Positions 34,820 to 45,903 of a stretch of 64,000 nt of DNA are shown here, piece by piece (position 1 is the first letter of the stretch; each line of letters starts with the position of its first letter). The translations under genes and the position numbers were made by a program. This DNA comes from Acidimicrobiaceae bacterium (GTDB lineage: Bacteria; Actinomycetota; Acidimicrobiia; Acidimicrobiales; UBA8592), in NCBI GenBank assembly GCA_024641655.1, contig JAHECR010000013.1:1-64000 (forward strand). Direction: 5' to 3'. Under the pieces are notes generated by a model, which saw only the letters and a program-made list of their open reading frames with translations, searched no databases and was not told where the DNA came from.

Positions 34820-35839
34820 CTACCCCTTCACCTTGGTCATCCAACCGAACGGATCGTCGGCTGCGCCGATCTGCAGTGACGTGAGCGCCTCGCGCAGACG
34901 GAGCGTGTTCGGACCCGGTTGGCCATCGCCGACGACGATGCTCGCGTCGCCGACGACCACGGTGCCGACCGGAGCAACGACCGCAGCCGTGCCCGACAGG
35001 AAGACCTCACCGCCGGCGCGGGCCCATTCCTGGAGCTCGGCCACGGTGATCTTGCGCTCCTCGACCTCGTAGCCGAGGCTGACAGCGAGCTTGATCACCG
35101 AGTCCCGGGTGACACCGTGCAGGAACGATTCGTCCAGTGCTCGGGTGACGACGCGACCGCCGTCACAGAGGAAGAAGTTGGACGCACCGGTCTCGGTGAT
35201 GTCGTCACCGTTCGCGAACAGCACCTGGTCGGCCCCGTGGTCGCGTTTGGCGTCGAGGGTGGGGCCGAGCGCCATGACGTAGTTGGCACCGCTCTTCACC
35301 ATCCCGAATTGCGGCGTGGTACGAGGCGTCTTGGTCTCGACATAGATCGTGAGCGGACGCACGCCGCCCTTGAAGTAGTCACCCACCGGCGAACAGATCA
35401 CGTACAGCAGGGCGGTATCGGACGGCACAGCGGCCGCACCGATGTTCGGTGTAGTCCCGACGAAGGTGGGCCGGATGTAGAGCGAGCCGGGCGGATCGGG
35501 CGTGAACGCGGCGTTGGCCTCCACCGCGTCGATGATCATCGAACGCACCAGGGTTGCGTCGGGCACCGGCATCCGCAACCGCCCGATGCTCTGGCGCATG
35601 CGTTCGACATGATCGTCGAGTCGGAAGACCGCGAGCGACCCGTCGCCTTGACGGTGGGCCTTGAGCCCTTCGAAACACGTGCTGCCGTAGTGCAGCGCAT
35701 GCGTCGCGGGGTGCAACGAGAAGTTCTCCAGCGGTTGGGCGTGCCCGGCGTAGTCGTAGGTGCCCCCGGCGAGGCGCGCGAGCGTCATCGAGTCGCCGAA
35801 GAGCGAGCCGAACGGGGCGGAGAAGGGATCGTCACTCAT
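34820..35839 (-). CDS. ilvE: Branched-chain amino acid aminotransferase
   Basis: This 339-aa fold-type IV PLP enzyme makes Val, Leu and Ile from their keto acids. The PLP lysine is in FGMVKSGANYVMAL. Other family features are HYGSTCFEGLKAH near the start, LYIRPTFVGTTPNIG, and ITETGASNFFL. ATG 35839 (MSDDPFSAP) is preferred, with GAGG five to six bases upstream; ATG 35857 is possible. It lies 72 bases after leuB and three before cimA. Confidence 0.95.
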   Translation of the reverse strand: MSDDPFSAPFGSLFGDSMTLARLAGGTYDYAGHAQPLENFSLHPATHALHYGSTCFEGLKAHRQGDGSLAVFRLDDHVERMRQSIGRLRMPVPDATLVRSMIIDAVEANAAFTPDPPGSLYIRPTFVGTTPNIGAAAVPSDTALLYVICSPVGDYFKGGVRPLTIYVETKTPRTTPQFGMVKSGANYVMALGPTLDAKRDHGADQVLFANGDDITETGASNFFLCDGGRVVTRALDESFLHGVTRDSVIKLAVSLGYEVEERKITVAELQEWARAGGEVFLSGTAAVVAPVGTVVVGDASIVVGDGQPGPNTLRLREALTSLQIGAADDPFGWMTKVKG

Positions 35840-35911
35840 GTGGGCCTCGTGATTCACGGCGACGCGGTCGCCGGCGGGTGTTGTCGGTGGCGAGGAGTTC
35901 GCCCGATGTGA

Positions 35912-36907
<996 letters not shown>

Positions 36908-37254
36908 TGAACTGTCCTGCCTTGGGTTGCGTCGGCCCCGATCGGCCGAGCGGCGGTCTTGTCATGGGGCGCCAGCGCGCGGGTGGGTCGTGGTCCCGAA
37001 CGGTGTCGGGCCCCGGAACGAAGAAACCGCCCACCTGCGAGCCTCGAGAAGCTGCCGTGGACGGTTGAAGCGCACACCCGGAAGGGCGTGCGCTACCGAA
37101 TGACGTCGATGCCGGTGAGGTGCTCCACGTGATCCAGTCTCGCCCGCCCACCGCCTCGACGCAAACCCCTTCCCGAGCGACATCCGATGCCTGCGGCTCC
37201 CCGGAAGTCGTTGCTGTCGTTCATGCGCCGGTCATCGGCCGATAACCTCTCGGC
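36908..37254. other. Divergent leader/promoter region of leuB and greA
   Basis: These 347 bases separate leuB (minus) and greA (plus). On the leuB strand there is a 12-codon frame (37128 to 37093, GTG to TAG) reading VEHLTGIDVIR. Directly after it comes a strong hairpin at 37070-37093. Four of eleven residues are Leu, Ile or Val, so a translation-coupled leader is conceivable. No U-tract follows. No known leucine or isoleucine riboswitch was recognised. Confidence 0.35.
37070..37093. repeat. Strong hairpin upstream of leuB
   Basis: GCGCACACCC and GGGCGTGCGC flank a GGAA loop, giving ten paired bases including one A-C mismatch read on the plus strand, or a G-U wobble when read as minus-strand RNA. 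That asymmetry makes the fold fully paired only in RNA made toward leuB. Confidence 0.7.
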
Positions 37255-37722
37255 ATGGCACCGTCCCAGCAGCTGTCGCAGGCTGCATACGATCGACTCA
37301 AGGCAGAGTTCGAGCAACTCACCACCCTTGGCCGCGTCGAGATCGCTCGCAAGATCGAAACCGCACGCGAGCTCGGCGATCTCTCCGAGAACGGCGACTA
37401 CCACGCTGCCAAGGAGGAACAGGGCAAGATGGAGGGCCGCATCGCGCACCTGGCGTCGATGCTGGAGAACGCCCACATCGTCGCAGACGCCGGCGGGGGC
37501 GACACCGTGGCGCCAGGCGCCATCGTGAGCATCCGTTACGTGGGCGACGAAGACGTGGAGCGATACCTGCTCGGCTCGATCGAGGAGCGCCACGACGACC
37601 TCGACGTGATCTCCCCCACCTCCCCGCTCGGCGCGTCGCTGATCGGCGCACGAGCCGGCGACACGGTCAGCTACGAGGCGCCGGGCGGCTCGCTCGAGGT
37701 CGAGGTCATCGAGATCTCGTGA
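37255..37722 (+). CDS. greA: Transcription elongation factor GreA
   Basis: This 155-aa factor rescues backtracked RNA polymerase by stimulating transcript cleavage. The N-terminal antiparallel coiled coil (about 1-75) includes ARKIETARELGDLSENGDYH, with acidic tip residues typical of GreA. The C-terminal FKBP-like half includes VGDEDVERYLLGS and SPLGASLIGARAGDTVSY. Length is normal. ATG 37255 is used. It is divergent from leuB and followed at 58 bases by the SH3-like membrane protein. Confidence 0.96.
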   Translation: MAPSQQLSQAAYDRLKAEFEQLTTLGRVEIARKIETARELGDLSENGDYHAAKEEQGKMEGRIAHLASMLENAHIVADAGGGDTVAPGAIVSIRYVGDEDVERYLLGSIEERHDDLDVISPTSPLGASLIGARAGDTVSYEAPGGSLEVEVIEIS

Positions 37723-37780
37723 TCGCCGCCGCACCCACGCCACCGATCCCGGCGCGCCGACGCCGACCTGTCGTTCGACG

Positions 37781-38779
37781 ATGAGCTCCGACGACTCCGG
37801 CTCCGACGAGCCTGCGGCGACCGAGTTGCCCGACGACGTGCCCGTCGACCCGGCTGACGACGGAGCCCCCACGGAGTCCGTGCTTGCGGTCGGCGCCGAC
37901 GACCGCAAGCACGAGAGCGCAGCGCCGCGGTCGGCCGACAGCCCGTTCCCCGACGCCGACCGTCGGCGCCCACACACCGAAGACGACGAACCGCTCTACC
38001 CGCCGCGACGCCGCGCCACCGACCGACCGGTCGCCCGAGGGCGGGGAACCTCCGAACCCCCCCGCCGCTCGTCGGCGCCACTCGGCCCCGACGACGGCCT
38101 CTACCCCACGCCGCCGCCGAGACCCACTGCCGGAGCCGCGCGCCCCGTCGACCCCCAGCGCCGCGCCCGGACAGCCCCGGGGGGTCGACCGCCGACGCGT
38201 CCGTACCCGCCGGGCTACGGGGCCCCGTCCGCCCGGCCCGCGGCGCCGGATTACTACCTCGGCACCGACTGGCTCCGGGTCGCCGTTGGGACGCTCGCCT
38301 CCCTGATCCTTCTCGTCGGCATCGGCGGGCTCGGCTACTACCTGTTCGACCGCATCGACTCGAACACCACGGTGAGCGCGTCACCGACGAGCACGGCAGT
38401 GGCGTCACTGGAGGTCGACGTGTTCAGATGCGCCGGCGACGAGCAGCCACTCGGACGCCAACCGGCGCCGGCAGCGGCGCTGATCGGTGGCCGCAACGCA
38501 GCCGGTACCTGGTTGGCGTTCCGGAACCAGCAGCCCCCACCCCGGCAGCTGTGGGTGCGAGCGGCGGATGTGCCCACGTTCGAACCCAGCTCGGTCGGCA
38601 TCGTGAGCTGTGCGACGTCCGACACGGAGTTCCCGACCTCGGTCGCCGGTCCGACGCCCACACCCGACGCCAGCACCACCCCGGACGCAACCCCCTTCCC
38701 GACCGCCACGCCCAAGCCAACCCCCACTCCGCTGCCCGTCGCGACCGCCACCCCGAGGCCCACCCCCACACCGAACTGA
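37781..38779 (+). CDS. Single-pass membrane protein with Pro/Arg-rich cytoplasmic part and SH3-like outer domain
   Basis: This 332-aa protein has residues 1-160 acidic, then Pro/Arg-rich and disordered, followed by one transmembrane helix at about 166-187 ([20 protein letters not shown]). The outer part (about 205-285) looks like a bacterial SH3-type fold ([20 protein letters not shown]), with two cysteines (FRCAGDE and VSCATSD) that could pair. A Thr/Pro tail ends the protein. Function is unknown; cell-wall contact is a guess from the layout. It follows greA on the same strand. Confidence 0.72.
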   Translation: MSSDDSGSDEPAATELPDDVPVDPADDGAPTESVLAVGADDRKHESAAPRSADSPFPDADRRRPHTEDDEPLYPPRRRATDRPVARGRGTSEPPRRSSAPLGPDDGLYPTPPPRPTAGAARPVDPQRRARTAPGGRPPTRPYPPGYGAPSARPAAPDYYLGTDWLRVAVGTLASLILLVGIGGLGYYLFDRIDSNTTVSASPTSTAVASLEVDVFRCAGDEQPLGRQPAPAAALIGGRNAAGTWLAFRNQQPPPRQLWVRAADVPTFEPSSVGIVSCATSDTEFPTSVAGPTPTPDASTTPDATPFPTATPKPTPTPLPVATATPRPTPTPN

Positions 38780-38904
38780 CCGACTCGATCGGCCGCCAAC
38801 CATCGCTCCCTGAGGGTTCACGCTCACCGAATGGCCATAATGGGCGCCGCGCCACCACCGACCACACGTACTTGCACCACCACACAACCCCGGGAGTCCG
38901 GCAC

Positions 38905-40305
38905 ATGGGCCGCACGCTGAGCCAGAAGGTCTGGGACAACCACATCGTCCGAACCGGCAACGGTGAACCCGACCTTCTCTACATCGACCTGCACCTCGTA
39001 CACGAGGTCACCTCGCCACAGGCCTTCGACGGCCTCCGTATCAACAACCGCAAGGTGCGGCGTCCCGACCTCACCGTCGCCACCGAGGACCACAACGTCC
39101 CTACTGCGGACATCGACAAGCCGATCGCCGACGAGGTCTCACGCAAGCAGGTCGACACCTTGCGGGCCAACACCGCCGAGTTCGGTATCCGGAACTTCCC
39201 GATGGGCGACCCCCATCAGGGCATCGTGCACGTGATCGGTCCGGAGCTCGGGCTCACCCAGCCGGGCATGACCGTCGTGTGCGGCGACAGCCACACGAGC
39301 ACCCACGGCGCGTTCGGCGCGCTCGCCTTCGGCATCGGCACCAGCGAGGTCGAGCACGTGCTGGCCACACAGACGCTTCCGCAACCGGCGCAGGAGACCA
39401 TGGCCGTCACCGTCACCGGGTCACTGCCGGCAGGGTCCACTGCGAAAGACGTCGTACTCGCGATCTTGGAGGCGGTCGGCACCGGCGGTGGGATCGGCGC
39501 GATCGCCGAGTTCCGGGGCCCCGTCATCGAAGCCCTCTCGATGGAGGGCCGGATGACGGTGTGCAACATGGCGATCGAGTTCGGCGCCAAGGCCGGTCTG
39601 ATCGCTCCCGACGACACCACGTTCGCCTATCTGAACGGCCGCGCCAACGCACCCAAGGGCAGCGACTGGGACGACGCTGTCACTGCGTGGCGCATGCTGC
39701 GCACCGACGACGACGCCGTGTTCGATCGTGAGGTCGTGATCGACGGCTCGACCATCACGCCCCGCGTCACCTGGGGCACCAACCCGGGGCAGGTGATCGC
39801 GCTGTCGGGCACCGTGCCCGGCCCCGACGACTTCGCCGAGCCGGCCGAGAAGGAAGCCGCTACGCGTGCGCTCGAGTACATGGGCCTCACGGCGGGGACA
39901 CCGATTCGTGACGTTCCCGTCGACACGGTGTTCATCGGAAGCTGCACCAACAGCCGCATCGAGGACCTGCGCTCCGCCGCCGAGGTCGCTCGCGGCCGGA
40001 CCGTTGCCCCAGGGGTTCGCACCCTGGTCGTACCCGGGTCCGGGCAGGTGAAGGCACAGGCCGAGGCCGAGGGTCTCCCCGAGATCTTCCGCGCCGCCGG
40101 CTTCGACTGGCGCGAACCGGGCTGTTCAATGTGCCTCGCGATGAACCCCGACAAGCTGTCTCCGGGTGAGCGATCGGCGAGCACGAGCAACCGCAACTTC
40201 GAAGGCCGCCAGGGACGCGGCGGCCGCACCCACCTCGTGTCACCGCGCGTTGCCGCGGCCACGGCAATTGCCGGCCGCTTCACCACTCCCGAGGAGCTCG
40301 ACTGA
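38905..40305 (+). CDS. leuC: 3-Isopropylmalate dehydratase, large subunit
   Basis: This 466-aa aconitase-family subunit isomerises 2- to 3-isopropylmalate, and citramalate in the CimA route, with LeuD. The [4Fe-4S] ligands are in [16 protein letters not shown] and the [10 protein letters not shown] pair. Other signatures are [20 protein letters not shown] and [19 protein letters not shown] 38905 has GGGAG about nine bases upstream. Its TGA overlaps leuD by one base (TGATG). Confidence 0.97.
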   Translation: MGRTLSQKVWDNHIVRTGNGEPDLLYIDLHLVHEVTSPQAFDGLRINNRKVRRPDLTVATEDHNVPTADIDKPIADEVSRKQVDTLRANTAEFGIRNFPMGDPHQGIVHVIGPELGLTQPGMTVVCGDSHTSTHGAFGALAFGIGTSEVEHVLATQTLPQPAQETMAVTVTGSLPAGSTAKDVVLAILEAVGTGGGIGAIAEFRGPVIEALSMEGRMTVCNMAIEFGAKAGLIAPDDTTFAYLNGRANAPKGSDWDDAVTAWRMLRTDDDAVFDREVVIDGSTITPRVTWGTNPGQVIALSGTVPGPDDFAEPAEKEAATRALEYMGLTAGTPIRDVPVDTVFIGSCTNSRIEDLRSAAEVARGRTVAPGVRTLVVPGSGQVKAQAEAEGLPEIFRAAGFDWREPGCSMCLAMNPDKLSPGERSASTSNRNFEGRQGRGGRTHLVSPRVAAATAIAGRFTTPEELD

Positions 40306-40904
40306 TGGAAGCCGTCCACATCGTCCAGGGCACCGCGGTGCCCCTCGACCGCTCCGACGTCGACACCGATCAGATCATTCCCAGCGATTGGTTGAAACGG
40401 GTCGAACGAACCGGGTTCGAGAAGGGCCTGTTCTCGGAATGGCGCGACGACAAGAACTTCGTGTTGAACGATGTCGCCTACGCCGGAGCGGTGATCCTCA
40501 TCGGGGGCCTCAACTTCGGCACGGGCTCCTCACGGGAACACGCAGTCTGGGCTATTCAGCAGTACGGCTTCCGTGCAGTGGTGTCACCGCGGTTCGGACC
40601 GATCTTCCGCAACAACGCCACCAAGAACGGGCTCGTGCCCGTCGAGGTGTCCGCCGAAGTGGGCGCAGCGCTGCTACAGGCCGTCCAGGCCGATCCGACC
40701 CTGGAGATCACGATCGACGTCGACCGCCGCACCCTCGAGGCCCCGGCTGCGGGAATCGCGGTCTCGTTCTCGCTCGACGACAGCGTGCGCGAGCGGTTCC
40801 TCAACGGCCTCGACGACATCGGCCTCACGCTCCAACACGCGGATGACATCAGCGCCTTCGAAGGCGGCCGCCCCGGCTGGCTGCCCAACCACGTCGAAGT
40901 CTGA
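40305..40904 (+). CDS. leuD: 3-Isopropylmalate dehydratase, small subunit
   Basis: This 199-aa swivel-domain partner of LeuC has the signatures DVDTDQIIPSDWLKRVERTG, NFGTGSSREHAVWAI and FGPIFRNNATKNGLVPVE, which shape the substrate pocket. It is translationally coupled to leuC. Length is typical. leuC and leuD lie on the opposite strand from leuB, 2 kb away, so the pathway is split over two transcription units. Confidence 0.97.
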   Translation: MEAVHIVQGTAVPLDRSDVDTDQIIPSDWLKRVERTGFEKGLFSEWRDDKNFVLNDVAYAGAVILIGGLNFGTGSSREHAVWAIQQYGFRAVVSPRFGPIFRNNATKNGLVPVEVSAEVGAALLQAVQADPTLEITIDVDRRTLEAPAAGIAVSFSLDDSVRERFLNGLDDIGLTLQHADDISAFEGGRPGWLPNHVEV

Positions 40905-40920
40905 GACGCCGGAAGCTGCG

Positions 40921-42678
40921 GTGCGCCGGTGCGCCCGCTCCGTCGTCGTCCCGCTCCTCGTCGTCGGTCTGTTCGTCGCTTCCGGGTGCACCGGCGGCGA
41001 TGGCCCCGCACCGCACGCGGGCGAGGGGGCGACAGCCGATGGCCTGACGGCCGCCACCTTCGACGGCTGCGACCCGTTGCTGGCGTACCTGCGTGACGCC
41101 GCCGCCGGACGCGTCGGCGCGTACGGACCCGATGACTGGACCGTCGCATTGTCCGCCTCCGTCAACGACCCCCTCAGCAGCCTCGATGCATCGCTCCGGT
41201 GGGCCGACCTCGCCGACGACCCTTCGAGGCTGCCCGCTGCCGTAGGTTCGGGAACTGCCCACCTGCTGGACAGCAACGGGACGCTCGTGGTGGTGGCCGG
41301 CGCATCGGATCTGACGGTGCTCGACGAGCAATCGGGGGTCGTGCTCGGCACGGTGCCACTGCCGGCGGCGCTCGAGCGAGAGGTCCTCCTCGCCGACCGA
41401 ACGGCCATCGTCGTGAGCAACGCCCTCGGCAGCGGCAGCCCAGCTGATCGAACCCTTCGGGTCACGGCCGTCGACGTCGTCGAGCCCGACCGACCGGTCG
41501 TGGCGGCATCCCTGCGTATCGACCACGTGTCGGTCATCGCCGTCGCTCGCGAAGGTGGAGCGCTGCAGCTCGCGATCTCCTCGCAGGCACCAGCGGCGCA
41601 ATGGGTGCTCCCTGGGACGGTCGGCTCGGAGGCCCAGGCTGCCGAACACAACCGCGCCATCCTCGTCGGGCTCGCCCTCCCCGATTGGCTGCCTGCCGCC
41701 ACGGTGTCCGTCGACGGGTCCACGTCGTCGGTCACGTGGATCCGTTGCGACCAGATCCGCCGTGCGGACGCGTCCGATGGGCCGGGTCTCGTATCGATCC
41801 TGACCCTCGACCCGGCCGATGATCTGGCGATCGTCGACGCCACCGGTCTGGTCGGGGCCGCCTCCTGGTCCGCAGCGGCCGTGCAGCTGGCGCGCCCGAC
41901 ACTCATCCAGACCGACGAGCCCGACGGGCTGGACCTTCTCGACCTCGGCCGGCCGGGCGCGCCGACGTTACGGGGGCCCGTCGGCGTCCTCCGAGACGTC
42001 GTCGGTGTCCGCCGGGGCCCACGGGGCGAAGTCCTGGCGCTCACCGTGCTGGACCCGGCCTCCGGCGAAGGGATCGGCGTGCACGTGTTCGCCGGCGCCA
42101 CCGCCGACGACCTCGCGGAGATCTCGACGTGGGGCAGCGCCGACCTGACCTGGTCACCGGCTCCCGGGGCGCCCGCAATGACCGTGCTCGGTGATGACAT
42201 CGTCATCCCAGCGGCCACCGGCGACGGCTCGTTCCAAGGTGCGGTCGTGCTCCGTCTCGGCGCGGCCGACGTCACCGAAGCCGGTCGCATCACCCACGAC
42301 CCGCGGCGGCAGGAGTCGGACTGCGCGGTCGTCGACCCCGCCAGCCTCGACGATCGCAGCGAACTCCGGTCTTTGGCCGGCAATGCCGTCCTCCTCGCAT
42401 GCGGGCCCGACGACATCGGCGGGTACGGCTCGTGGAGATGCGAGACGACCGGTGTCGCGCGGTTGGAGCAGTGGGGCCCACCGCCGTCGCAGAGCGATCT
42501 CGACACCTGGTCCGGCGCGCCCGTCGATCGCGTCCAGCGCTGCACCCCGGACCGGGACCGGTTCGCCGTCGCCGCAGCCTGGTCGACGCCCGGCCGTATC
42601 TGGACGGCCACGCGGGACCTGATCCAGGCCAACCTCGTTGCCGACCTCCGCCCCGAAGCGGTGGTGACGATCGACTGA
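40921..42678 (+). CDS. Lipoprotein with a beta-propeller-type secreted domain
   Basis: This 585-aa lipoprotein has a signal peptide at residues 1-22 and a lipobox ending in Cys23 (FVASGC). The rest is repetitive beta-rich sequence (DSNGTLVVVAGASDLTVLD; DRTLRVTAVDVVEPDRPVV), matching in style the actinobacterial beta-propeller secretory proteins. No catalytic residues are apparent. GTG 40921 has GGAAG six bases upstream and starts 16 bases after leuD, so transcription from the leuCD unit is likely. Function is unknown. Confidence 0.82.
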   Translation: MRRCARSVVVPLLVVGLFVASGCTGGDGPAPHAGEGATADGLTAATFDGCDPLLAYLRDAAAGRVGAYGPDDWTVALSASVNDPLSSLDASLRWADLADDPSRLPAAVGSGTAHLLDSNGTLVVVAGASDLTVLDEQSGVVLGTVPLPAALEREVLLADRTAIVVSNALGSGSPADRTLRVTAVDVVEPDRPVVAASLRIDHVSVIAVAREGGALQLAISSQAPAAQWVLPGTVGSEAQAAEHNRAILVGLALPDWLPAATVSVDGSTSSVTWIRCDQIRRADASDGPGLVSILTLDPADDLAIVDATGLVGAASWSAAAVQLARPTLIQTDEPDGLDLLDLGRPGAPTLRGPVGVLRDVVGVRRGPRGEVLALTVLDPASGEGIGVHVFAGATADDLAEISTWGSADLTWSPAPGAPAMTVLGDDIVIPAATGDGSFQGAVVLRLGAADVTEAGRITHDPRRQESDCAVVDPASLDDRSELRSLAGNAVLLACGPDDIGGYGSWRCETTGVARLEQWGPPPSQSDLDTWSGAPVDRVQRCTPDRDRFAVAAAWSTPGRIWTATRDLIQANLVADLRPEAVVTID

Positions 42679-42748
42679 GCACAATGGCAGCCGCTCGCGG
42701 TCCGGGGGGTCGGCGCGTGGAAACGCTCCGGTCTCCTAGACTCGAACT

Positions 42749-43156
42749 ATGGCCGTCTGGTTGCGCAGAATCCTTCGTCTCGCGGTGGTCGGTGCACTCG
42801 GTGCGGTCGTCACCACCTGGTTCCGAAATCGGGTTCCCACCGTCGACGACCAACGCACCCCGGGCAACGCGGCGTGGCCCCCGTTGCGACCGCTCGCCGA
42901 GCCGACCGACGGCTCCCCCGCAGAGCCCCTCGACACAGCTGCCCCCGCGATGACGACGGTCTCGGCCGCCACGGCGACGTGGGTCATGCCCTCAGAAGAT
43001 GGCAGTTGTCCCCTCAGCCATCCCGTAAAGGTCAAGGAGTCGAGCGGCATCTTCCATGTGCCCGATGGCGCGGCGTACCCGCGCACCCTGCCCGATCGCT
43101 GCTACCGCAATGCCGACGACGCCGCAGCGGACGGCTTTCGAGCCTCGAAGATCTGA
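42749..43156 (+). CDS. Small membrane-anchored protein with a C-terminal Cys/His 'sunset'-like domain
   Basis: This 135-aa protein has an N-terminal transmembrane helix (about LRLAVVGALGAVVTTWF), a Pro/Ala/Thr linker and a compact C-terminal domain of about 45 residues. The domain is SCPLSHPVKVKESSGIFHVP followed by Y..TLPDRCY and ADGFRASK. This pattern (CP.SHP.K, SGI.H.P, Y..T.P..C.) matches the small 'sunset' domain found in many actinobacteria, as I remember it. Cys and His positions suggest a metal or disulfide site. Role is unknown. Confidence 0.72.
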   Translation: MAVWLRRILRLAVVGALGAVVTTWFRNRVPTVDDQRTPGNAAWPPLRPLAEPTDGSPAEPLDTAAPAMTTVSAATATWVMPSEDGSCPLSHPVKVKESSGIFHVPDGAAYPRTLPDRCYRNADDAAADGFRASKI

Positions 43157-43175
43157 GTCCCGCAGCCCGAACCGC

Positions 43176-44756
43176 TCAGCCGACGAACTTGCTGAGATCA
43201 ATCGTGCTGCACTCCGTGACCCCATCGGCGTCGACCAGCCGCTGCGCAACGTCGGCGGGCACGGGCTGGCCCGTGGCGATCACCATCAACGCGCCGACAT
43301 CGTCGCGGCTGCGGCCGACGTTCATGTCGGTGATGTTGACCTCCGCCTCCCCGAGAATGGTGCCGACGCGGCCGATCACGCCAGGCCGGTCGTCGTTGCG
43401 GACCACGAGCATGTGCGCCGCAGGTGGCAGATCGACCGTGTGATCGTCGACCATGACGATCCGGGCATCGCCGGCCTTGCCCGTCAGGGTGCCGGCGGCT
43501 GAGTGGTCACCACCGCGGACGGTGATGGTGTTGACGTAGTCGACCGACGTGGTCGTGGTGGTCGAACGGAACTTCATCCCGTGTTCCTTGGCGACATCGC
43601 CGGCGTTCACATAGGACACGGGGCGATCGCTGATCACGGTGAGGAGACCCTTGACCAACGACAGCTCGGTCAGCCGGTTGTCGTAGCCACCGATCTCGCC
43701 TGCGAACTCGATCTCGATCTCGGCGGGCAGCCTCGGTGAGAGCCCGGCGAACAAGGCGCCGAGCTTCTCGGCCAACGAGAGGAAGGGACGGACGGTCTCG
43801 GTGACCTCGGCGGCCGCCACGTTCACTGCGAAGGGTACGAAATCGCCGGCGAGGGCGAGCTCGACCTGCTCGGCGATGGTCTCGCCGGCCTTGTCCTGCG
43901 CCTCCCGCGTGCTGGCGCCGAGATGGGGGGTCACGACCACCTGCGGGAGGTCGAACAGCGGCGAGGTGGTTGTCGGCTCCTTGTCGAAGACGTCGAGCGC
44001 GGCTCCGCCGAGGTGCCCGGACCGGATCGCGTCGGCGAGGTCGCTCTCGACGATGATCCCGCCGCGCGCCACGTTGACGATGCGCAAGCCCGGCTTGGCC
44101 TTCGCGAGCCGCTCGGCGTTGAGCAGACCGACCGTCTCGGGGGTCTTGGCGACATGAATGGTGATGAAGTCGCTGGCGGCGAGCAGCTCGTCGAGCTCGA
44201 GGAGTTCGACGGAAAGCTGCTTGGCCCGCTCGGGGGCGACGAAGGGGTCGTAGCCGACGAGCTTCATCCCGAATGCCAACGCCCGCTGCGCCACGAGCTT
44301 GCCGATGCGCCCGAGCCCGATGATGCCGAGCGTCTTGTCGGCCAACTCGACGCCGGTCCATTTGCTTCGCTCCCACCGGCCCTCGACCAGCGCCGCGTGG
44401 GCCTGCGGCACGTTCCGGGCCTGGGCGAGCAGCAGCGCCATGGTGTGCTCTGCGGCCGACAGGGTATTGGACTGCGGGGCATTGACGACCATCACACCAT
44501 GACGGGTGGCGGCATCGACGTCGACGTTGTCAAGCCCGATCCCAGCCCGGCCCACCACGACCAAGCCGACGCCCGCAGCGATGACATCGGCCGAGACCGT
44601 CGTGGCGGATCTGATGATCAGTGCCTGGGCCCCACGAACAGCTTCGAGGAGGCCGCTCGGGTCGAGGTCGAGCTGCTCATCGATCTCGTGCCCTGCGGCG
44701 CGGAGACGGTTGAGTCCGGCCGAGGCAATCGTTTCGGTCACCAGGATGCGAGCCAT
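43176..44756 (-). CDS. serA: D-3-phosphoglycerate dehydrogenase
   Basis: This 526-aa long-form enzyme catalyses the first step of serine synthesis, oxidising 3-phosphoglycerate to 3-phosphohydroxypyruvate. The NAD-binding core includes TLGIIGLGRIGKLVAQRALA, catalytic-region NVARGGIIVE and VTPHLGASTREAQ. After residue about 320 come the intervening allosteric substrate-binding domain and a C-terminal ACT domain (HMLVVRNDDRPGVIGRVG), which usually confers serine feedback. ATG 44756 is chosen because MARILVTE is the usual start. serC lies at 50177. Confidence 0.97.
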   Translation of the reverse strand: MARILVTETIASAGLNRLRAAGHEIDEQLDLDPSGLLEAVRGAQALIIRSATTVSADVIAAGVGLVVVGRAGIGLDNVDVDAATRHGVMVVNAPQSNTLSAAEHTMALLLAQARNVPQAHAALVEGRWERSKWTGVELADKTLGIIGLGRIGKLVAQRALAFGMKLVGYDPFVAPERAKQLSVELLELDELLAASDFITIHVAKTPETVGLLNAERLAKAKPGLRIVNVARGGIIVESDLADAIRSGHLGGAALDVFDKEPTTTSPLFDLPQVVVTPHLGASTREAQDKAGETIAEQVELALAGDFVPFAVNVAAAEVTETVRPFLSLAEKLGALFAGLSPRLPAEIEIEFAGEIGGYDNRLTELSLVKGLLTVISDRPVSYVNAGDVAKEHGMKFRSTTTTTSVDYVNTITVRGGDHSAAGTLTGKAGDARIVMVDDHTVDLPPAAHMLVVRNDDRPGVIGRVGTILGEAEVNITDMNVGRSRDDVGALMVIATGQPVPADVAQRLVDADGVTECSTIDLSKFVG

Positions 44757-44883
44757 GGCGATCAGGCTAGGTGCCCGGGGCACGATTGCTGTGTGCGACG
44801 GGCGCAGGTCACACGAGCAGCGAGGTCCGAATTCGATCACTGGATCGTCTCGAACCGACGCGACGCGTGCAAGGGTGGGATCC

Positions 44884-45873
44884 ATGCAGACGGGTCCGCC
44901 TCCGGCCACCGACGTGGTCATCATCGGTGCCGGGCTCGCCGGCCTCAGCGCGGCGCTCGTGGCAGAACGTCTGGGGCTCGCCGTGCAGCTCCTCGACAAG
45001 GGGACATCGGTGGGTGGGCGCCTCGCGACGCGCCGTATCGGCGGCGCCAGGATCGACCACGGCGCACAGTTCTTCACCGTCCGCGGTGAGGACTTCGCGA
45101 CGGTCGTGGCCGAGGCAGAACGAGCCGGCGTGGTCGGCGAATGGACCCGCGGGTTCGGAGCTGAAGCCGACGGCCATCCCCGCTACCGGGCCACCGAGGG
45201 TATGAACGCCTTCGCCAAGTGGCTGTCTCAAGGCCTGCTCACCCCAGCGATTAACGAGATTCGCGTCGATCGGGTCGGCGCGTCGGGTGCCGGGATCGAG
45301 GCCCACACCGACGATGGAGCGCGGTACCGGGCGCCAACGGTCGTCCTGACCGCTCCGGTACCCCAGTCGCTGGAGCTCCTCCGGCGCGGCGGCCTGCGTC
45401 TGCCCGGCGACGTCGACGCGGACCTGCGCGCCATCACCTATTTCTCCACGATCGCGCTGCTCGTGACCTTGGACCGGCCAGCGGTGATCGACGCGATCGG
45501 GGGCGAACAACACGACGACGGGCCCTTCACGTTCGTGGCCGACAACCAGCGCAAGGGGATCTCCACGGTTCCCGCGCTGACGGCCCACGCCGACCACGAC
45601 TACAGCGCCCGCCGATTCGACGACGATCCCGATGCGGTCCTCGCCGAGCTGCTCGCATCGGCCCGACCATGGATCGGGCCCGCCCGTGTGCTGGAGGCCC
45701 AGCTCAAGAAGTGGCGTTACGCGGGCCCGGTGAACCCCCATCCCGAACGAGCGGTCGTCATCGACGTCGCCGGGGGTCGACTGATCTTCGCCGGTGACGC
45801 CTTCGGGGGACCCAAGGTCGAGGGCGCCTTCAACAGCGGCCGGGCCGCGGGCGAGGCGGCCGGCGGCCGGTAG
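44884..45873 (+). CDS. Renalase-like NAD(P)/FAD-dependent oxidoreductase
   Basis: This 329-aa flavoprotein has the dinucleotide fold VVIIGAGLAGLSAALVAERL, then DKGTSVGGRLATRRIGGARI and DHGAQFFTVR, which are typical of renalase-type enzymes. The C-terminal FAD-contact segment is LIFAGDAFGGPKVEGAFNSG. Bacterial renalases oxidise misformed dihydro-NAD(P) isomers. That role is likely but not proven here. ATG 44884 is used; GTG 44875 is an alternative. It is divergent from serA and convergent with the S9 peptidase. Confidence 0.88.
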   Translation: MQTGPPPATDVVIIGAGLAGLSAALVAERLGLAVQLLDKGTSVGGRLATRRIGGARIDHGAQFFTVRGEDFATVVAEAERAGVVGEWTRGFGAEADGHPRYRATEGMNAFAKWLSQGLLTPAINEIRVDRVGASGAGIEAHTDDGARYRAPTVVLTAPVPQSLELLRRGGLRLPGDVDADLRAITYFSTIALLVTLDRPAVIDAIGGEQHDDGPFTFVADNQRKGISTVPALTAHADHDYSARRFDDDPDAVLAELLASARPWIGPARVLEAQLKKWRYAGPVNPHPERAVVIDVAGGRLIFAGDAFGGPKVEGAFNSGRAAGEAAGGR

Positions 45874-45903
45874 ACGCCCCGCTCGACGGAACCACCCACC
45901 CGA

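Noticed and set aside
40674-42632. 652-codon minus-strand frame opposite the propeller lipoprotein
   Set aside because: The plus frame has a signal peptide and lipobox with a ribosome site; the minus frame is Ser/Thr/Arg-rich noise.
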